Assembly: GCF_036867195.1 (NCBI RefSeq)
Contig: NZ_JBAJII010000001.1
Span: 1,116,001-1,180,000, forward strand
DNA from: Arthrobacter sp. Soc17.1.1.1
GTDB lineage: Bacteria > Actinomycetota > Actinomycetes > Actinomycetales > Micrococcaceae
Reading direction: 5' to 3'
DNA: 64,000 nt
This document shows, one piece after another, positions 9,464 to 18,246 of this stretch. The notes under the pieces are model-generated. The model made no database searches and was not told the DNA's origin. It saw only the letters and a program-made list of their open reading frames with translations. Position numbers and translations under genes: made by a program. Numbering within the stretch: position 1 is the first letter of the stretch; each line of letters opens with the position of its first letter.

Positions 9464-9560
9464 GCGGGTCCCTAACGTGGGTCGGCGGGAGAGGTCCGAC
9501 GGGCGCCGGTCAGGGCCCGCGTGCTGCAGATGGCTGGCGCTGGTGCGCCGGTGGCTCGGG

Positions 9561-10361
9561 TCAGAGGGCGGCGACGATGTCGGCCAGCAGGCGGGAGATG
9601 CGAGGCCCGGCCGCCTGCCCGGCCTCGAGGACCTCGGTGTGGCTGAGCGGGACGGGGCTGATGCCGGCGGCGAGGTTCGTGACCAGCGAGATGCCGAAGA
9701 CCTCCATGCCGGCATGCCGCGCGGCGATGGCCTCGAGCGCCGTGGACATGCCCACGAGGTCGGCGCCGATCCGCTTGGCGTACTGCACCTCGGCGGGCGT
9801 CTCGTAGTGGGGGCCGGTGAACTGCGCGTACACGCCTTCCTCGAGAGTGGGGTCTACCCTGCGGGCGAGGTCGCGGAGGCGCGAGGAGTAGAGGTCGGTC
9901 AGGTCCACGAACGTCGCGCCGTCGAGCGGGGAGGACGCCGTGAGGTTGATGTGGTCGCTGATGAGCACCGGCGTACCGGGCTGCCAGTGCTCCTTCAGGC
10001 CGCCGCAGCCGTTGGTGAGGATCATCGTCGTCGCACCGGCAGCCGCCGCGGTGCGCACGCCGTGCACCACGGCCCGCACGCCCTTGCCCTCGTAGAAGTG
10101 GGTGCGCGCACCGAGCACGAGCGCGCGCCTGCCGTTGGGCGTCAGGACGGAGCGGATGGTGCCGGTGTGGCCGACGACGGCGGGGGCCGAGAAGCCGGGG
10201 ATCTCCGCGGCGTCGAGCGTGTGGGTGGTCTCGCCGATCAGCTCGGCGGCCTCGCCCCAGCCGGAGCCGAGGACGAGGGCGGTGTCGTGCCGGTCGATGC
10301 CGGTCGCTCGGGAGATATGGTCGGCAGCGTCGCGGGCCAGGTCAAAAGGATCAGAAGTCAC
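9561..10361 (-). CDS. punA: Purine-nucleoside phosphorylase
   Basis: A 266-residue trimeric (class II) purine-nucleoside phosphorylase, which turns purine (deoxy)nucleosides plus phosphate into the base and (deoxy)ribose-1-phosphate. Evidence is the phosphate loop [29 protein letters not shown], the signature [23 protein letters not shown] and [10 protein letters not shown]. The start codon is GTG 10361. On the minus strand it is preceded by TAAGTT and six bases, so the mRNA is probably leaderless. It is the first gene of the punA/mutase/deoC operon and divergent from lpdA. Confidence 0.95.
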   Translation of the reverse strand: MTSDPFDLARDAADHISRATGIDRHDTALVLGSGWGEAAELIGETTHTLDAAEIPGFSAPAVVGHTGTIRSVLTPNGRRALVLGARTHFYEGKGVRAVVHGVRTAAAAGATTMILTNGCGGLKEHWQPGTPVLISDHINLTASSPLDGATFVDLTDLYSSRLRDLARRVDPTLEEGVYAQFTGPHYETPAEVQYAKRIGADLVGMSTALEAIAARHAGMEVFGISLVTNLAAGISPVPLSHTEVLEAGQAAGPRISRLLADIVAAL

Positions 10362-10367
10362 CGTTAC

Positions 10368-10373
10368 AACTTA
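10368..10373 (-). promoter_or_regulatory. Leaderless promoter of punA (-10 box)
   Basis: Minus-strand TAAGTT, a six-base spacer (GTAACG), then the GTG start. A -10 this close puts the first transcribed base at the start codon. Confidence 0.6.
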
Positions 10374-10477
10374 CCCGCTACGCCCTGCCCGCCGCGCTCC
10401 GGCCGCCGGGACGGGACGCCCCGTCGTCCTGTCGGACCGCGGGGCCGGCGCCGTTCGGGCATGTCAGTGGCATGGGC

Positions 10478-10483
10478 GATAAT
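10478..10483 (+). promoter_or_regulatory. Leaderless promoter of lpdA (-10 box)
   Basis: GATAAT followed by the six-base spacer CGGACG and then GTG 10490. This spacing implies that the transcript begins at the start codon and argues for GTG 10490 over ATG 10472. Confidence 0.62.
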
Positions 10484-10489
10484 CGGACG

Positions 10490-11890
10490 GTGACGAACCA
10501 ACTCGACTTCAGTTCACTGCGCCTCGCGATCCTCGGTGGCGGACCCGGCGGCTACGAAGCGGCGATGGTCGCGGCGTCGCTCGGCGCGAAGGTCACCATC
10601 GTGGAGCGCAAGGGCCTCGGCGGGTCCGCGGTGCTCACGGACGTGGTGCCGTCCAAGACCCTCATCGCCACCGCGGACACCATGACGCGCTTCACCGACG
10701 CGAGCGGCCTCGGGGTGCACTTCTCCGCCGACAGCGCCGTGTACGCGGACCTCGACAAGGTCAACCAGCGGCTGCTGAAGCTCGCGCTCGAGCAGTCCTC
10801 CGACATCCGCGCCACCCTCGAGCGGCTCGGTGTGCGCGTGCTCATCGGCACCGGCAGGCTGCTCGACGACCACCGGCTCGAGGTCGAGGCCGACGGCGGG
10901 ACCACCATCGTCGAGGCCGACGCCGTGCTGCTCGCCGTCGGCTCCACGCCGCGCGAGCTGCCGACCGCCATGCCCGACGGCGAACGCATCTTCAACTGGA
11001 CGCAGCTCTACAACCTCCGCGAGATCCCGGAGCACCTCATCGTCGTCGGCTCGGGTGTCACCGGGGCCGAGTTCGCGAGTGCCTACAACGGCCTCGGCTC
11101 CAAGGTCACCCTCATCTCCAGCCGCGACCGCGTGCTCCCGGGAGAGGACGCCGACGCCGCCGAGGTGCTTGAGGGCGTCTTCAAGGACCGCGGGATGACC
11201 GTGCTGTCACGCTCGCGGGCCAACTCTGTCGAGCGCACCGACACCGGCGTGATCGTGACCCTTGGCGACGGCAGCACGGTCGAGGGCAGCCACTGCCTCG
11301 TCGCCGTCGGGGCCGTCCCCAACACGAGCGGCATCGGCCTCGAGGAGGCCGGCGTCGCCGTCAGCGAGTCCGGGCACATCCAGGTGGATGGCGTCTCGCG
11401 CACCACGGCGTCGAACGTGTACGCCGCGGGGGACTGCACGGGCGTCTTCGCCCTCGCCTCGGTGGCCGCGATGCAGGGCCGGATCGCGATCGCCCACCTC
11501 ATGGGCGACTCCGTGAGCCCCATCAAGCTCAAGCAGGTCGCGTCGAACATCTTCACGTCCCCCGAGATCGCCACGGTGGGCGTGACGGAGGAGGACATCG
11601 CCTCCGGCCGGTACCAGGGCGACATCGTGAAGCTCTCCCTGCACACCAATGCGCGCGCGAAGATGATGAACGTCAAGGACGGCTTCGTGAAGGTCATCTC
11701 GCGCAAGGGCTCCGGCACGGTGATCGGCGGCGTCGTCGTCGGCCCGCGCGCCTCGGAGCTGATCTTCCCGCTCGCGCTCGCCGTGACCAAGAAGCTGCAC
11801 GTCGACGACGTCGCGAACACCTTCACCGTGTACCCGTCGCTCACCGGCTCCATCTCGGAGGCGGCGCGGCGCCTCCACGTCCGGCTCTGA
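10490..11890 (+). CDS. lpdA: NAD(P)H-quinone dehydrogenase, LpdA-like flavoprotein
   Basis: A 466-residue flavoprotein disulfide-reductase homologue with FAD motif LGGGPGGYEAA, NAD motif VVGSGVTGAEF and the ATG-like AAGDCTG segment. The redox-active CxxxxC of true lipoamide dehydrogenases is missing: the motif reads GGSAVLTDVVPSK, with A47 and V52 in place of the two cysteines. This matches M. tuberculosis LpdA (Rv3303c), which reduces quinones rather than lipoamide. It ends SLTGSISEAARR as in that family. The start is GTG 10490, chosen from the -10 box six bases before it; an in-frame ATG exists at 10472. It is divergent from punA, the same gene neighbourhood as in mycobacteria. Confidence 0.92.
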   Translation: MTNQLDFSSLRLAILGGGPGGYEAAMVAASLGAKVTIVERKGLGGSAVLTDVVPSKTLIATADTMTRFTDASGLGVHFSADSAVYADLDKVNQRLLKLALEQSSDIRATLERLGVRVLIGTGRLLDDHRLEVEADGGTTIVEADAVLLAVGSTPRELPTAMPDGERIFNWTQLYNLREIPEHLIVVGSGVTGAEFASAYNGLGSKVTLISSRDRVLPGEDADAAEVLEGVFKDRGMTVLSRSRANSVERTDTGVIVTLGDGSTVEGSHCLVAVGAVPNTSGIGLEEAGVAVSESGHIQVDGVSRTTASNVYAAGDCTGVFALASVAAMQGRIAIAHLMGDSVSPIKLKQVASNIFTSPEIATVGVTEEDIASGRYQGDIVKLSLHTNARAKMMNVKDGFVKVISRKGSGTVIGGVVVGPRASELIFPLALAVTKKLHVDDVANTFTVYPSLTGSISEAARRLHVRL

Positions 11891-11934
11891 CCTAGGCGTC
11901 GCGGCCCGCGCCACGCGGATCCCGTCCGGTTCCC

Positions 11935-11976
11935 GGCGTCCAACATGTGGACACGTTTATCCACGTGCTGGACGCC
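11935..11976. promoter_or_regulatory. Long inverted repeat, likely operator of the MHS transporter
   Basis: GGCGTCCAACATGTGG and CCACGTGCTGGACGCC pair as 16-base arms with two mismatches around a ten-base centre (ACACGTTTAT). It lies 95 bases before the transporter ATG. A second, perfect dyad CTGATATCAG follows at 11983-11992. The arms are too far apart from any gene end to be an lpdA terminator alone (lpdA stops 45 bases earlier), although that is the alternative. Confidence 0.5.
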
Positions 11977-12071
11977 GATGGTCTGATATCAGGATTCAAG
12001 TGAAGCGCGGGCGCCGTGCTGCGGGAGCTTCGTGCACCCGCGGCGGTGCCTCGTATGAGAAAGCCGCAACC

Positions 12072-13484
12072 ATGACCTCCTCCACCGCCGCTGGTGCCAG
12101 CGGGACCACGAAACCGCTGAACTCCCGGGGCAAGGTGATCTTCGCCAGCCTCATCGGGACCACGATCGAGTTCTACGACTTCTACATCTACGCCACGGCC
12201 GCCGTGCTCGTGTTCCCGGCGCTGTTCTTCCCGAACCAGACGTCCGCAAACCAGCTCCTGAGCTCCTTCGCCGTCTTCGGCGTCGCATTCGTCGCCCGCC
12301 CCCTCGGTTCCATCGTGTTCGGCCACTTCGGCGACAAGATCGGCCGTAAGGCCACGCTCGTGGCCTCCCTGCTGACCATGGGTATCGCCACGTTCCTCAT
12401 CGGCCTGCTCCCGGCGGCCACGAACGACGGATGGGTGTTCCTGGCGCCGCTGCTGCTCGTGGTGCTCCGCTTCCTCCAGGGGCTCGCCCTCGGCGGCGAG
12501 TGGAGTGGTGCAGCGCTGCTGGCCACCGAGAACGCGCCCGAGGGCAAGCGCGCCGTCTACGGCACGTTCCCGCAGCTCGGAGCGCCGATCGGCTTCATCC
12601 TCGCCAACCTGCTGTTCGTCCTGCTGAGCAGCACGCTCAGCCCCGAGGCCTTCCTCGACTGGGGCTGGCGTGTCCCGTTCCTGCTGAGCGCGGTCATGGT
12701 GATCATCGGCCTCTACGTGCGGCTGAAGCTGATCGAGAGTGCCTCCTTCCAGAAGGTCCAGAAGGAGGGCAAGGTGGTGAAGGTCCCGCTCGGCACCACG
12801 TTCCGCCTCCACTGGCGTGCACTGATCCTCGGCACCTTCATCATGTTCGCCACCTACGTGCTGTTCTACTTCATGACCGCCTTCACGCTGACCTACGGGA
12901 CGGCGCCGTCGAGCCTCGAGCAGGCACAGGCCCGCGCTGAAGCGGCCGGCAAGCAGTTCACCGCGGCCCAGGAGGCCGCCTTCGTGCCCGGTCTCGGCAT
13001 GGCACGGACCGACTTCCTGTGGATGCTCATCATCGGCGTCGTGTTCTTCGGCATCTTCACCATCGTGTCGGGGCCACTCGCGGAGCGCTTCGGCCGCCGC
13101 AAGATGCTGCTCGGCACGACCGTCGGCATCGCCGTCTTCGGTCTCCTGTGGGCGCCGCTGTTCGCCGCGGGGACCATCGGGGCCATGGCCCTGCTCATCA
13201 TCGGCTTCATCCTCATGGGACTCACGTTCGGACCCATGGCTGCGGTGCTGCCCGAGCTGTTCCCCGCGAACGTCCGGTACACCGGCTCCGCCGTGGCGTA
13301 CAACGTGTCGAGCATGATCGGCGCGGCACCGGCGTCGTTCATCGCGGTGGCTCTGTGGCAGGCGGCCGGCGGCAGCACGGTCCTCGTCGGCGCGTACCTG
13401 ACGGTCGCGGCGGTGCTGACGTTCATCGCCCTGTACATCTCGCGGGAGACCCGGGACAACGACTACGAGAACAACGTCGCCTGA
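12072..13484 (+). CDS. MHS-family MFS transporter (metabolite:H+ symporter)
   Basis: A 470-residue major facilitator with about 12 membrane helices. The first helix has GTTIEFYDFYIYATAA, typical of the MHS (ProP/ShiA/KgtP-like) family. Loop 2-3 is GHFGDKIGRKATL, helix 4-5 is RFLQGLALGGEWSGA, and the second half repeats the pattern as GPLAERFGRRKMLL. The substrate, probably an organic acid or osmolyte, cannot be told from sequence. The frame is open to 12000; ATG 12072 (MTSSTAAGASG) is preferred because the MHS core begins about 30 residues later. The upstream palindrome suggests a dedicated regulator. Confidence 0.88.
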   Translation: MTSSTAAGASGTTKPLNSRGKVIFASLIGTTIEFYDFYIYATAAVLVFPALFFPNQTSANQLLSSFAVFGVAFVARPLGSIVFGHFGDKIGRKATLVASLLTMGIATFLIGLLPAATNDGWVFLAPLLLVVLRFLQGLALGGEWSGAALLATENAPEGKRAVYGTFPQLGAPIGFILANLLFVLLSSTLSPEAFLDWGWRVPFLLSAVMVIIGLYVRLKLIESASFQKVQKEGKVVKVPLGTTFRLHWRALILGTFIMFATYVLFYFMTAFTLTYGTAPSSLEQAQARAEAAGKQFTAAQEAAFVPGLGMARTDFLWMLIIGVVFFGIFTIVSGPLAERFGRRKMLLGTTVGIAVFGLLWAPLFAAGTIGAMALLIIGFILMGLTFGPMAAVLPELFPANVRYTGSAVAYNVSSMIGAAPASFIAVALWQAAGGSTVLVGAYLTVAAVLTFIALYISRETRDNDYENNVA

Positions 13485-13519
13485 CCCCGCTTCCCGGTCA
13501 CGGCCTCCTGGGCCGGTCC

Positions 13520-13554
13520 GACGGCGCCGCACCCACCTCGGGTGGGGCGCCGTC
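13520..13554 (+). terminator. Terminator of the MHS transporter gene
   Basis: GACGGCGCCGCACCC, loop ACCTC, GGGTGGGGCGCCGTC: a 15-bp stem with one mismatch, 36 bases after the stop codon. Confidence 0.7.
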
Positions 13555-13598
13555 GTCGTTCCCGGGTGTCCTGCTGTCCTCCTGTCCGGCGCCGCCAC

Positions 13599-13696
13599 TC
13601 GCCGTCGTTCCCGGTTTTCGGGGTGATCCTGCGTGTCAGGGGTCAACACGCCGGGCTTCCGGACGGTTCTGCTTCGAAAGCCGGGAACGACGGCGG
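13599..13696. repeat. 98-nt intergenic element, copy 1 (REP/MITE-like)
   Basis: Exactly 98 bases with inverted ends CGCCGTCGTTCC and GGAACGACGGCG. A second copy of the same length and ends lies at 30481-30578. Internal blocks GCGTGTC and CGCCGGGC also align without gaps. It has no coding capacity. The insert sits between the MHS terminator and the kinase promoter. Confidence 0.65.
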
Positions 13697-13734
13697 GTGC
13701 GGTGCTGCCCGCTGCCCGCCGTCGGGGCGCACCG

Positions 13735-13740
13735 TAGACT
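13735..13740 (+). promoter_or_regulatory. -10 box of the kinase/lipoprotein operon
   Basis: TAGACT (TANNNT) about 95 bases before the kinase ATG at 13829. It implies a leader of roughly 80 bases. Confidence 0.45.
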
Positions 13741-13828
13741 GGAAGCACAGGTGGCTTACCGATTCCGGTGCGACGCGAGGACTTCGTGTGCCCGGACGCG
13801 GGTCGACGGGGTAGTAGAAGCGGGTGGC

Positions 13829-15316
13829 ATGGAGAAGCAGGCACTGGCCGGCCGGTACGCGGTGGGCGCGCGGATCGGGGCCGGGGGTATGGCGGACGTC
13901 TTCGCGGCCCGTGACACGAGGCTCGAGCGGGACGTCGCCATCAAGATCTTCCGGCCCGGGACCGCGGACGGCCTGGAGCGCGGCTCCGCCGAGGCCCGGA
14001 TGCTCGCCGGGCTCGACCATCCGGGCCTGGTCCGCGTGCTGGACATGGACAGCGGCGAGCACGCCGACGGCGCCTACCTGGTCATGGAGCTCGTCGACGG
14101 CCCCGACCTGCGGGACCTGCTGAAGGCCGGAGGTCCGCTCGGCCAGGAGGACGTCCGGATCATGGCGCTGGACCTCGCTCGGACGCTGCAGTACATCCAC
14201 GGGCGGGGCATCGTGCACCGCGACATCAAGCCGTCCAACATCCTCACGCGGCAGGCCGATCCGGAGAGCGGCCTGTTCCGCTACCTCCTCACCGACTTCG
14301 GGATCGCCCGGTTCTTCGACGGCACCCGCGTCACGGCCACCGGCCAGGTCATCGGGAGTGCCGCCTACTTCAGCCCGGAACAGACCCGGGGCGATGGCGT
14401 GGGGCAGCCCTCGGACATCTACTCGCTCGGCCTGGTGATGATCGAGGCCCTCACCGGAGATCGGGTGTTCCCCGGTACCGGGGTCGAGAGCGCCCTGGCC
14501 CGCCTGCACCGGAGCCCGTCCATCCCCCATGCTGCCGGTCCTGCGCTGTCGGCGCTCCTGGTGTCGATGACCCTCGACGAGCCCGGCGACCGACCGGACG
14601 CGGCGCAGGTGGTCCGGGCCCTGACGGCCATGGGCCCGCAGCGGCAGGATCATGGGACCACCACCGTCCTGCCCGTCACGGAATCCCCGACGGCGGCCAT
14701 GCCGGCGTCCGGCGGGACCCTGCCGACCACCGCCCTGCCGACCACCGCCCTGCCGACGACGGCCATGCCGGCGTCCGGCGGGACCCTGCCGACCACCGCC
14801 CTGCCGACCACCGCCCTGCCCGCGTCCGCGGCCCCGGCTCCGCAGGGCGATGCGGTGTCGCTGGACGACGCGACGCGGATGTCCGGCGTCGTCCCCGAGG
14901 CTGCCCCCGGCACTGTGACGCGACTGTCCGACGCCGGTGCCACGGCCTTCGCCGACGCCACCGCGTCCGCTGCCGCCGTGCCGCCCGATCGGCCGTCCGT
15001 GCGTCCGTCGTCCCCGATCAGCGCAGAGCGCCGTCTGCCGTCCGGACGATCCGAGCACGATGCCGTGCACGCCCCCACCGCGGTGCGGCCGAGCACTCCA
15101 GCGTCCAGGGACGCGCCGCCGCGAGGCGCCGGGGTGCGAGGACGCCGCCGTCGTTCCGTGTGGTTGCTCGCCGTGCTCGCCGTCGTGGTCCTGGCGGTGG
15201 CGCTCTGGGTCGTCGTGCTGCAGACCGGGGGCGATCCCGCCGTCGAGCCCCTGCCCACGGTGCCCGGCGAGACAGGCCAGAGACTGCAGGAACTCTACGA
15301 AAGCGTGACGCCATGA
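13829..15316 (+). CDS. Transmembrane Ser/Thr protein kinase (PknB-like)
   Basis: A 495-residue Hanks-type kinase. The catalytic domain covers about residues 10-270: glycine loop IGAGGMADV, lysine in VAIKIF, catalytic D132 in VHRDIKPSN, DFGIARF, then SAAYFSPEQTRG. A long Ala/Pro/Thr-rich linker holds the tandem repeat TTALPTTALP. A single membrane helix at about 439-465 (WLLAVLAVVVLAVALWVVV) precedes only some 30 outside residues, so there is no sensory ectodomain. The ATG at 13829 starts just before the kinase fold. The stop overlaps the ATG of the next gene (ATGA), so kinase and lipoprotein are coupled. Confidence 0.92.
   Translation: MEKQALAGRYAVGARIGAGGMADVFAARDTRLERDVAIKIFRPGTADGLERGSAEARMLAGLDHPGLVRVLDMDSGEHADGAYLVMELVDGPDLRDLLKAGGPLGQEDVRIMALDLARTLQYIHGRGIVHRDIKPSNILTRQADPESGLFRYLLTDFGIARFFDGTRVTATGQVIGSAAYFSPEQTRGDGVGQPSDIYSLGLVMIEALTGDRVFPGTGVESALARLHRSPSIPHAAGPALSALLVSMTLDEPGDRPDAAQVVRALTAMGPQRQDHGTTTVLPVTESPTAAMPASGGTLPTTALPTTALPTTAMPASGGTLPTTALPTTALPASAAPAPQGDAVSLDDATRMSGVVPEAAPGTVTRLSDAGATAFADATASAAAVPPDRPSVRPSSPISAERRLPSGRSEHDAVHAPTAVRPSTPASRDAPPRGAGVRGRRRRSVWLLAVLAVVVLAVALWVVVLQTGGDPAVEPLPTVPGETGQRLQELYESVTP
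14697..14822 (+). repeat. Tandem repeat in the kinase linker
   Basis: Two near-identical blocks of about 65 bases (CCATGCCGGCGTCCGGCGGG then ACCCTGCCGACCACCGCC...), themselves built from a 15-base CCGACCACCGCCCTG unit. They encode the Thr/Ala/Leu/Pro linker and are a likely site of length variation. Confidence 0.7.
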
Positions 15317-16029
15317 GCCGCACCACCAGGTCCAGGGTCGCGGTGCTGGTCTCTGCGGCCGTCCTCCTGGCAGGGTGCGGGGCGCCCGCGATCGACACGG
15401 CGACGGCGAGCGACCTCCAGGCCGACGTCCGCAGCATCGCCTCGGCCGCTGCCGCGGGTGACGCCCCGGGAGCGATCGCCCTCGCGCAGGGCCTGAAGCA
15501 GGACGTGGACGCCGCCCGGGCGGCGGGTACCGTCACCGAGGACCGCGCCACGACGATCGGTCTGCGCCTCGACGCGGTGATCGCCTCCCTCGAGGCCGGT
15601 CAGACACCCGCCGATTCCGGCACGGTCCCGCCGACGCAGGCACCCGAGGACGTGCCCACCCAGGACGTGCCCACTCAGGACGTGCCCGCCGAGGAGGAAC
15701 CGGTGGAGGAGGACCCGGTCGAGACGGGTGAACCCGCGCCGCAGCCCGCTCCCGTGCAGACCACGCCGGTCCCGGTCCCGTCGGCACCCGCGCCCCCGCA
15801 GGACGAGGGCGGCGGGGAGGACGCAGAGGACCCGGGCACCGGTGACGGCGGCACGGGGGGCACAGGCGGGGGGTCCGCGCCGGGGGACAGGGCGGCGGAG
15901 AAGGCGGCGGAGCAGCAACGGAAAGCGGCGGAGCAGCAGCGGAAGGCGGCGGAGAAGGCCGCGGAGAAGGCCAGGGAGAACCAGGGCGACAAGGGCAATG
16001 GCAGTGGCAAGGGTGGCGAGGACGGCTGA
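15313..16029 (+). CDS. Secreted lipoprotein with Lys/Ala-rich C-terminal coil
   Basis: A 238-residue protein with a signal peptide and lipobox VLLAGC (C22), so it should be lipid-anchored outside. Residues 25-95 form a small helical domain (LQADVRSIASAAAAGD, AIALAQGLKQDVDAAR). A Pro/Glu/Thr-rich spacer with the repeat DVPTQ follows, then a Gly-rich stretch and an AEKAAEQQRKAAEQQ coiled-coil tail. ATG 15313 overlaps the kinase stop codon. The kinase has no ectodomain, so this lipoprotein may be its outside partner; that is inference. I recognise no named family, though similar lipoproteins occur next to kinases in related genera. Confidence 0.8.
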   Translation: MSRTTRSRVAVLVSAAVLLAGCGAPAIDTATASDLQADVRSIASAAAAGDAPGAIALAQGLKQDVDAARAAGTVTEDRATTIGLRLDAVIASLEAGQTPADSGTVPPTQAPEDVPTQDVPTQDVPAEEEPVEEDPVETGEPAPQPAPVQTTPVPVPSAPAPPQDEGGGEDAEDPGTGDGGTGGTGGGSAPGDRAAEKAAEQQRKAAEQQRKAAEKAAEKARENQGDKGNGSGKGGEDG

Positions 16030-16099
16030 GCGGCGTCGCTCCCGATGCTGACCCTGGAGCGGTGCAGCCCGGTCGGGCGGCGGGCTCTGGCTAATACGC

Positions 16100-16139
16100 A
16101 GGAAGCGCCGGTGGAGGGGTAGTCCACCCGGCGCTTCCT
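16100..16139. terminator. Bidirectional terminator
   Basis: AGGAAGCGCCGG pairs perfectly with CCGGCGCTTCCT and extends through a one-base bulge to TGGA/TCCA. It lies between two convergent genes (lipoprotein and YVTN/SLH gene). Confidence 0.75.
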
Positions 16140-16191
16140 GGTCTAGCTGGCGGTGCGGCTGGTACAACGCTTCTAGCGCCGCACCGGATCT

Positions 16192-17835
16192 TCAGCGAAT
16201 GATATTGGTCGCGGCTGAGGGAGCCAGCCTGAAGAGAAAGGCAGCCATAGCGTCACGATTTACCGGCTGAAGAGGCCGGAAAGTTCCGTCCGGCCAGCCG
16301 TTCGTTACATCGAGTGCACTCATGAGTGCCATTTCGCGGTAGAACTGATCGGTTGTCCGGACATCCGCAAATGGGCTGCTGGCTGGCTCTTGAAAATTAT
16401 TGGTGCTGGGCAAGGACCGGAACATGAATGCCGCCATAGCATCCCTCTTGATCTCTGCGAGGGGACGATAGGTGCCATCGGGCCAGCCGGTAGATATTCC
16501 TTCGCTTGCTAGCCACGTAATCTCCTTATAAAACTGATCGCCCGGTTTGACGTCTACGAACGGCGATGTGGTCGGCGGTTGGAAATCTGGGGATCCGAGG
16601 AATCTGTAGAGGAAGGCAGCCATCGCGTCACGGCGCACTGGTTCCAGTGGCCTGTAGTTGCCGTCGCTGTAGCCTGTGGCGATGCCGGCGTTTCCCATCC
16701 ATCGAATCTCGCGTTCGAATTGCGTGCCTGCGGGAGCATCCGGGAAGGTTACGTTTCGTTCTTGAGGAAGGGGTATAACGGTGATTTTATCGTTGGGGTG
16801 GCTATTCTGAACAACGTACAATTTCTTCCCGTCGGGGCTGAGACTCATGCGTCCAGGACTATTGAGGTGCAAGGGGAAAAACGCGTGGGAACAAATGAGT
16901 GCATTGGTTGTCAGGTCGACTACATTGATTCTAGATTGACTCGGGTCGGCGATGAAGGCGCGGCCCTCTGCTTTGCTGAGCAGGAATTGCCAGCCGGTTC
17001 TCACGCTGAACCGCATTGTGATCGAAAGGGTTGCGGTATCGACAACATTGATACGGTCGTTGTACCCATCAGTCACGTATAGCGTTCTGCCGTCCTCCGT
17101 AAGAGTGATGGAGCCGGGGGGTCCTCCGAGGGCCAGCGTTCCAACAATTGATCCCGTGCGGAGATCGATGACCTGCAAGAGGTGCTTACGAGGGCTTGCT
17201 AGGTAGCCGTAATTGCCGGTCGGATCGATGTTGAGGATCACAGATTCGTCGTACTCCGGGAGATCCCAGGCATCGATGATCGTATCGGTCATCGCGTCGA
17301 CGACTGTGATCCCGTCGTAACTGAGGATGTAGACCTTGGAACCGTCCGGGCTGAAGGCAAGTGACTCCGGGTGTGCTGCTGGAATAGCTGTTGTCATGGT
17401 GTTCGTCGTCGCGTCGAAAACCTGAACGGTGCCGGAGTTGGTAGTTAGGTACCCCTTCGTGCCGGTAGCGTTCAGGCGAACCTCTCCCGCGTACGGGTAG
17501 TGGCCCGGCACCTTCATCGCAGCTATTTCCTCTAGCGTTATGGCATCCCGAACGGATACGACGCCACTGCCGAGCTCACCGATCTGCGTGAGAGTGACGT
17601 ATATCCGCGATCCATCAGGACTACTAGTTATCGTCTCTGCCAGACCTTCGGCGATTATCCCGTCCTGCACGGGCGCAACTCCCGTCACCCCGCACCCAGA
17701 GACCGTAGTCGAAGCGGCAGACGCTGTTGAATCCGCAACACCGCCGGTCCCGTAGGCGGGAACCGACACCGACGTCACCGAGAGTGCAAACGCTCCGATG
17801 AGAGCAACCCTAATTCGAGCAGTGGAACGAAGCAA
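16192..17835 (-). CDS. Secreted YVTN beta-propeller protein with three SLH-like repeats
   Basis: A 547-residue exported protein. It has a signal peptide (VALIGAFALSVTSVSVPAYG), then a seven-bladed-type propeller of YVTN repeats (GSRIYVT, GTKGYLTT, GSKVYILS, GRTLYVTDG, GKKLYVV) over residues 60-350, then three SLH-like repeats to the end (FPDAPAGTQFEREIRWM, GYSDGNYRPLEPVRRDAMAAF). The start is TTG 17835 with AGGGG six bases upstream. GC is about 47-57% over much of the gene, well below its neighbours, which points to acquisition from another genome. Its role is probably as a wall-attached surface protein. Confidence 0.82.
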   Translation of the reverse strand: MLRSTARIRVALIGAFALSVTSVSVPAYGTGGVADSTASAASTTVSGCGVTGVAPVQDGIIAEGLAETITSSPDGSRIYVTLTQIGELGSGVVSVRDAITLEEIAAMKVPGHYPYAGEVRLNATGTKGYLTTNSGTVQVFDATTNTMTTAIPAAHPESLAFSPDGSKVYILSYDGITVVDAMTDTIIDAWDLPEYDESVILNIDPTGNYGYLASPRKHLLQVIDLRTGSIVGTLALGGPPGSITLTEDGRTLYVTDGYNDRINVVDTATLSITMRFSVRTGWQFLLSKAEGRAFIADPSQSRINVVDLTTNALICSHAFFPLHLNSPGRMSLSPDGKKLYVVQNSHPNDKITVIPLPQERNVTFPDAPAGTQFEREIRWMGNAGIATGYSDGNYRPLEPVRRDAMAAFLYRFLGSPDFQPPTTSPFVDVKPGDQFYKEITWLASEGISTGWPDGTYRPLAEIKRDAMAAFMFRSLPSTNNFQEPASSPFADVRTTDQFYREMALMSALDVTNGWPDGTFRPLQPVNRDAMAAFLFRLAPSAATNIIR

Positions 17836-18246
17836 TGAGAGCCCCTATGGATACAAGACTGCAGTTTCGGCGTCGACGGAACTCAGCCTAAAAAGGAAGC
17901 ACATCAGCTTCAAACCGCAGATTACACGGCACCGTCGTAACGGCCAATAGCCCAACGAAGACAGGTTCACGCCGGCGCCCGGTGCGACCACCCTACGTAC
18001 GTCACCGAGAGCACGCGCCATGCAAGCAGTTCCTCGACTCAGAGTTCCTGGGCACGACCCTTCACTGTGAGGCACAGCCTTACAAGCGCGCGTCGGGAAG
18101 TGCGGCTAGTGACTAATGAGAGAGTCTTGTTTCAAAACATCCAGAACTACTTGGCCAAAACCCCTTGATAAGAGCGAATACTCGACAATAGGGAACTTAG
18201 GGCCCCGCTATCGGGTTAGCATCAACGAAATTTTCCTAAAGGATTT
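17836..18246. other. Low-GC intergenic stretch, no gene recognised
   Basis: About 410 bases of roughly 50% GC between the TTG start of the propeller gene and the glycosyltransferase relic. Short open frames exist on both strands but none shows actinobacterial codon bias, a ribosome site or a recognisable domain. The promoter of the propeller gene must lie here. Confidence 0.6.

Noticed and set aside
11957..11965. TTATCCACG, one base from a DnaA box
   Set aside because: It is single, lies inside the arms and loop of the transporter dyad, and no dnaA/dnaN or box cluster is present.
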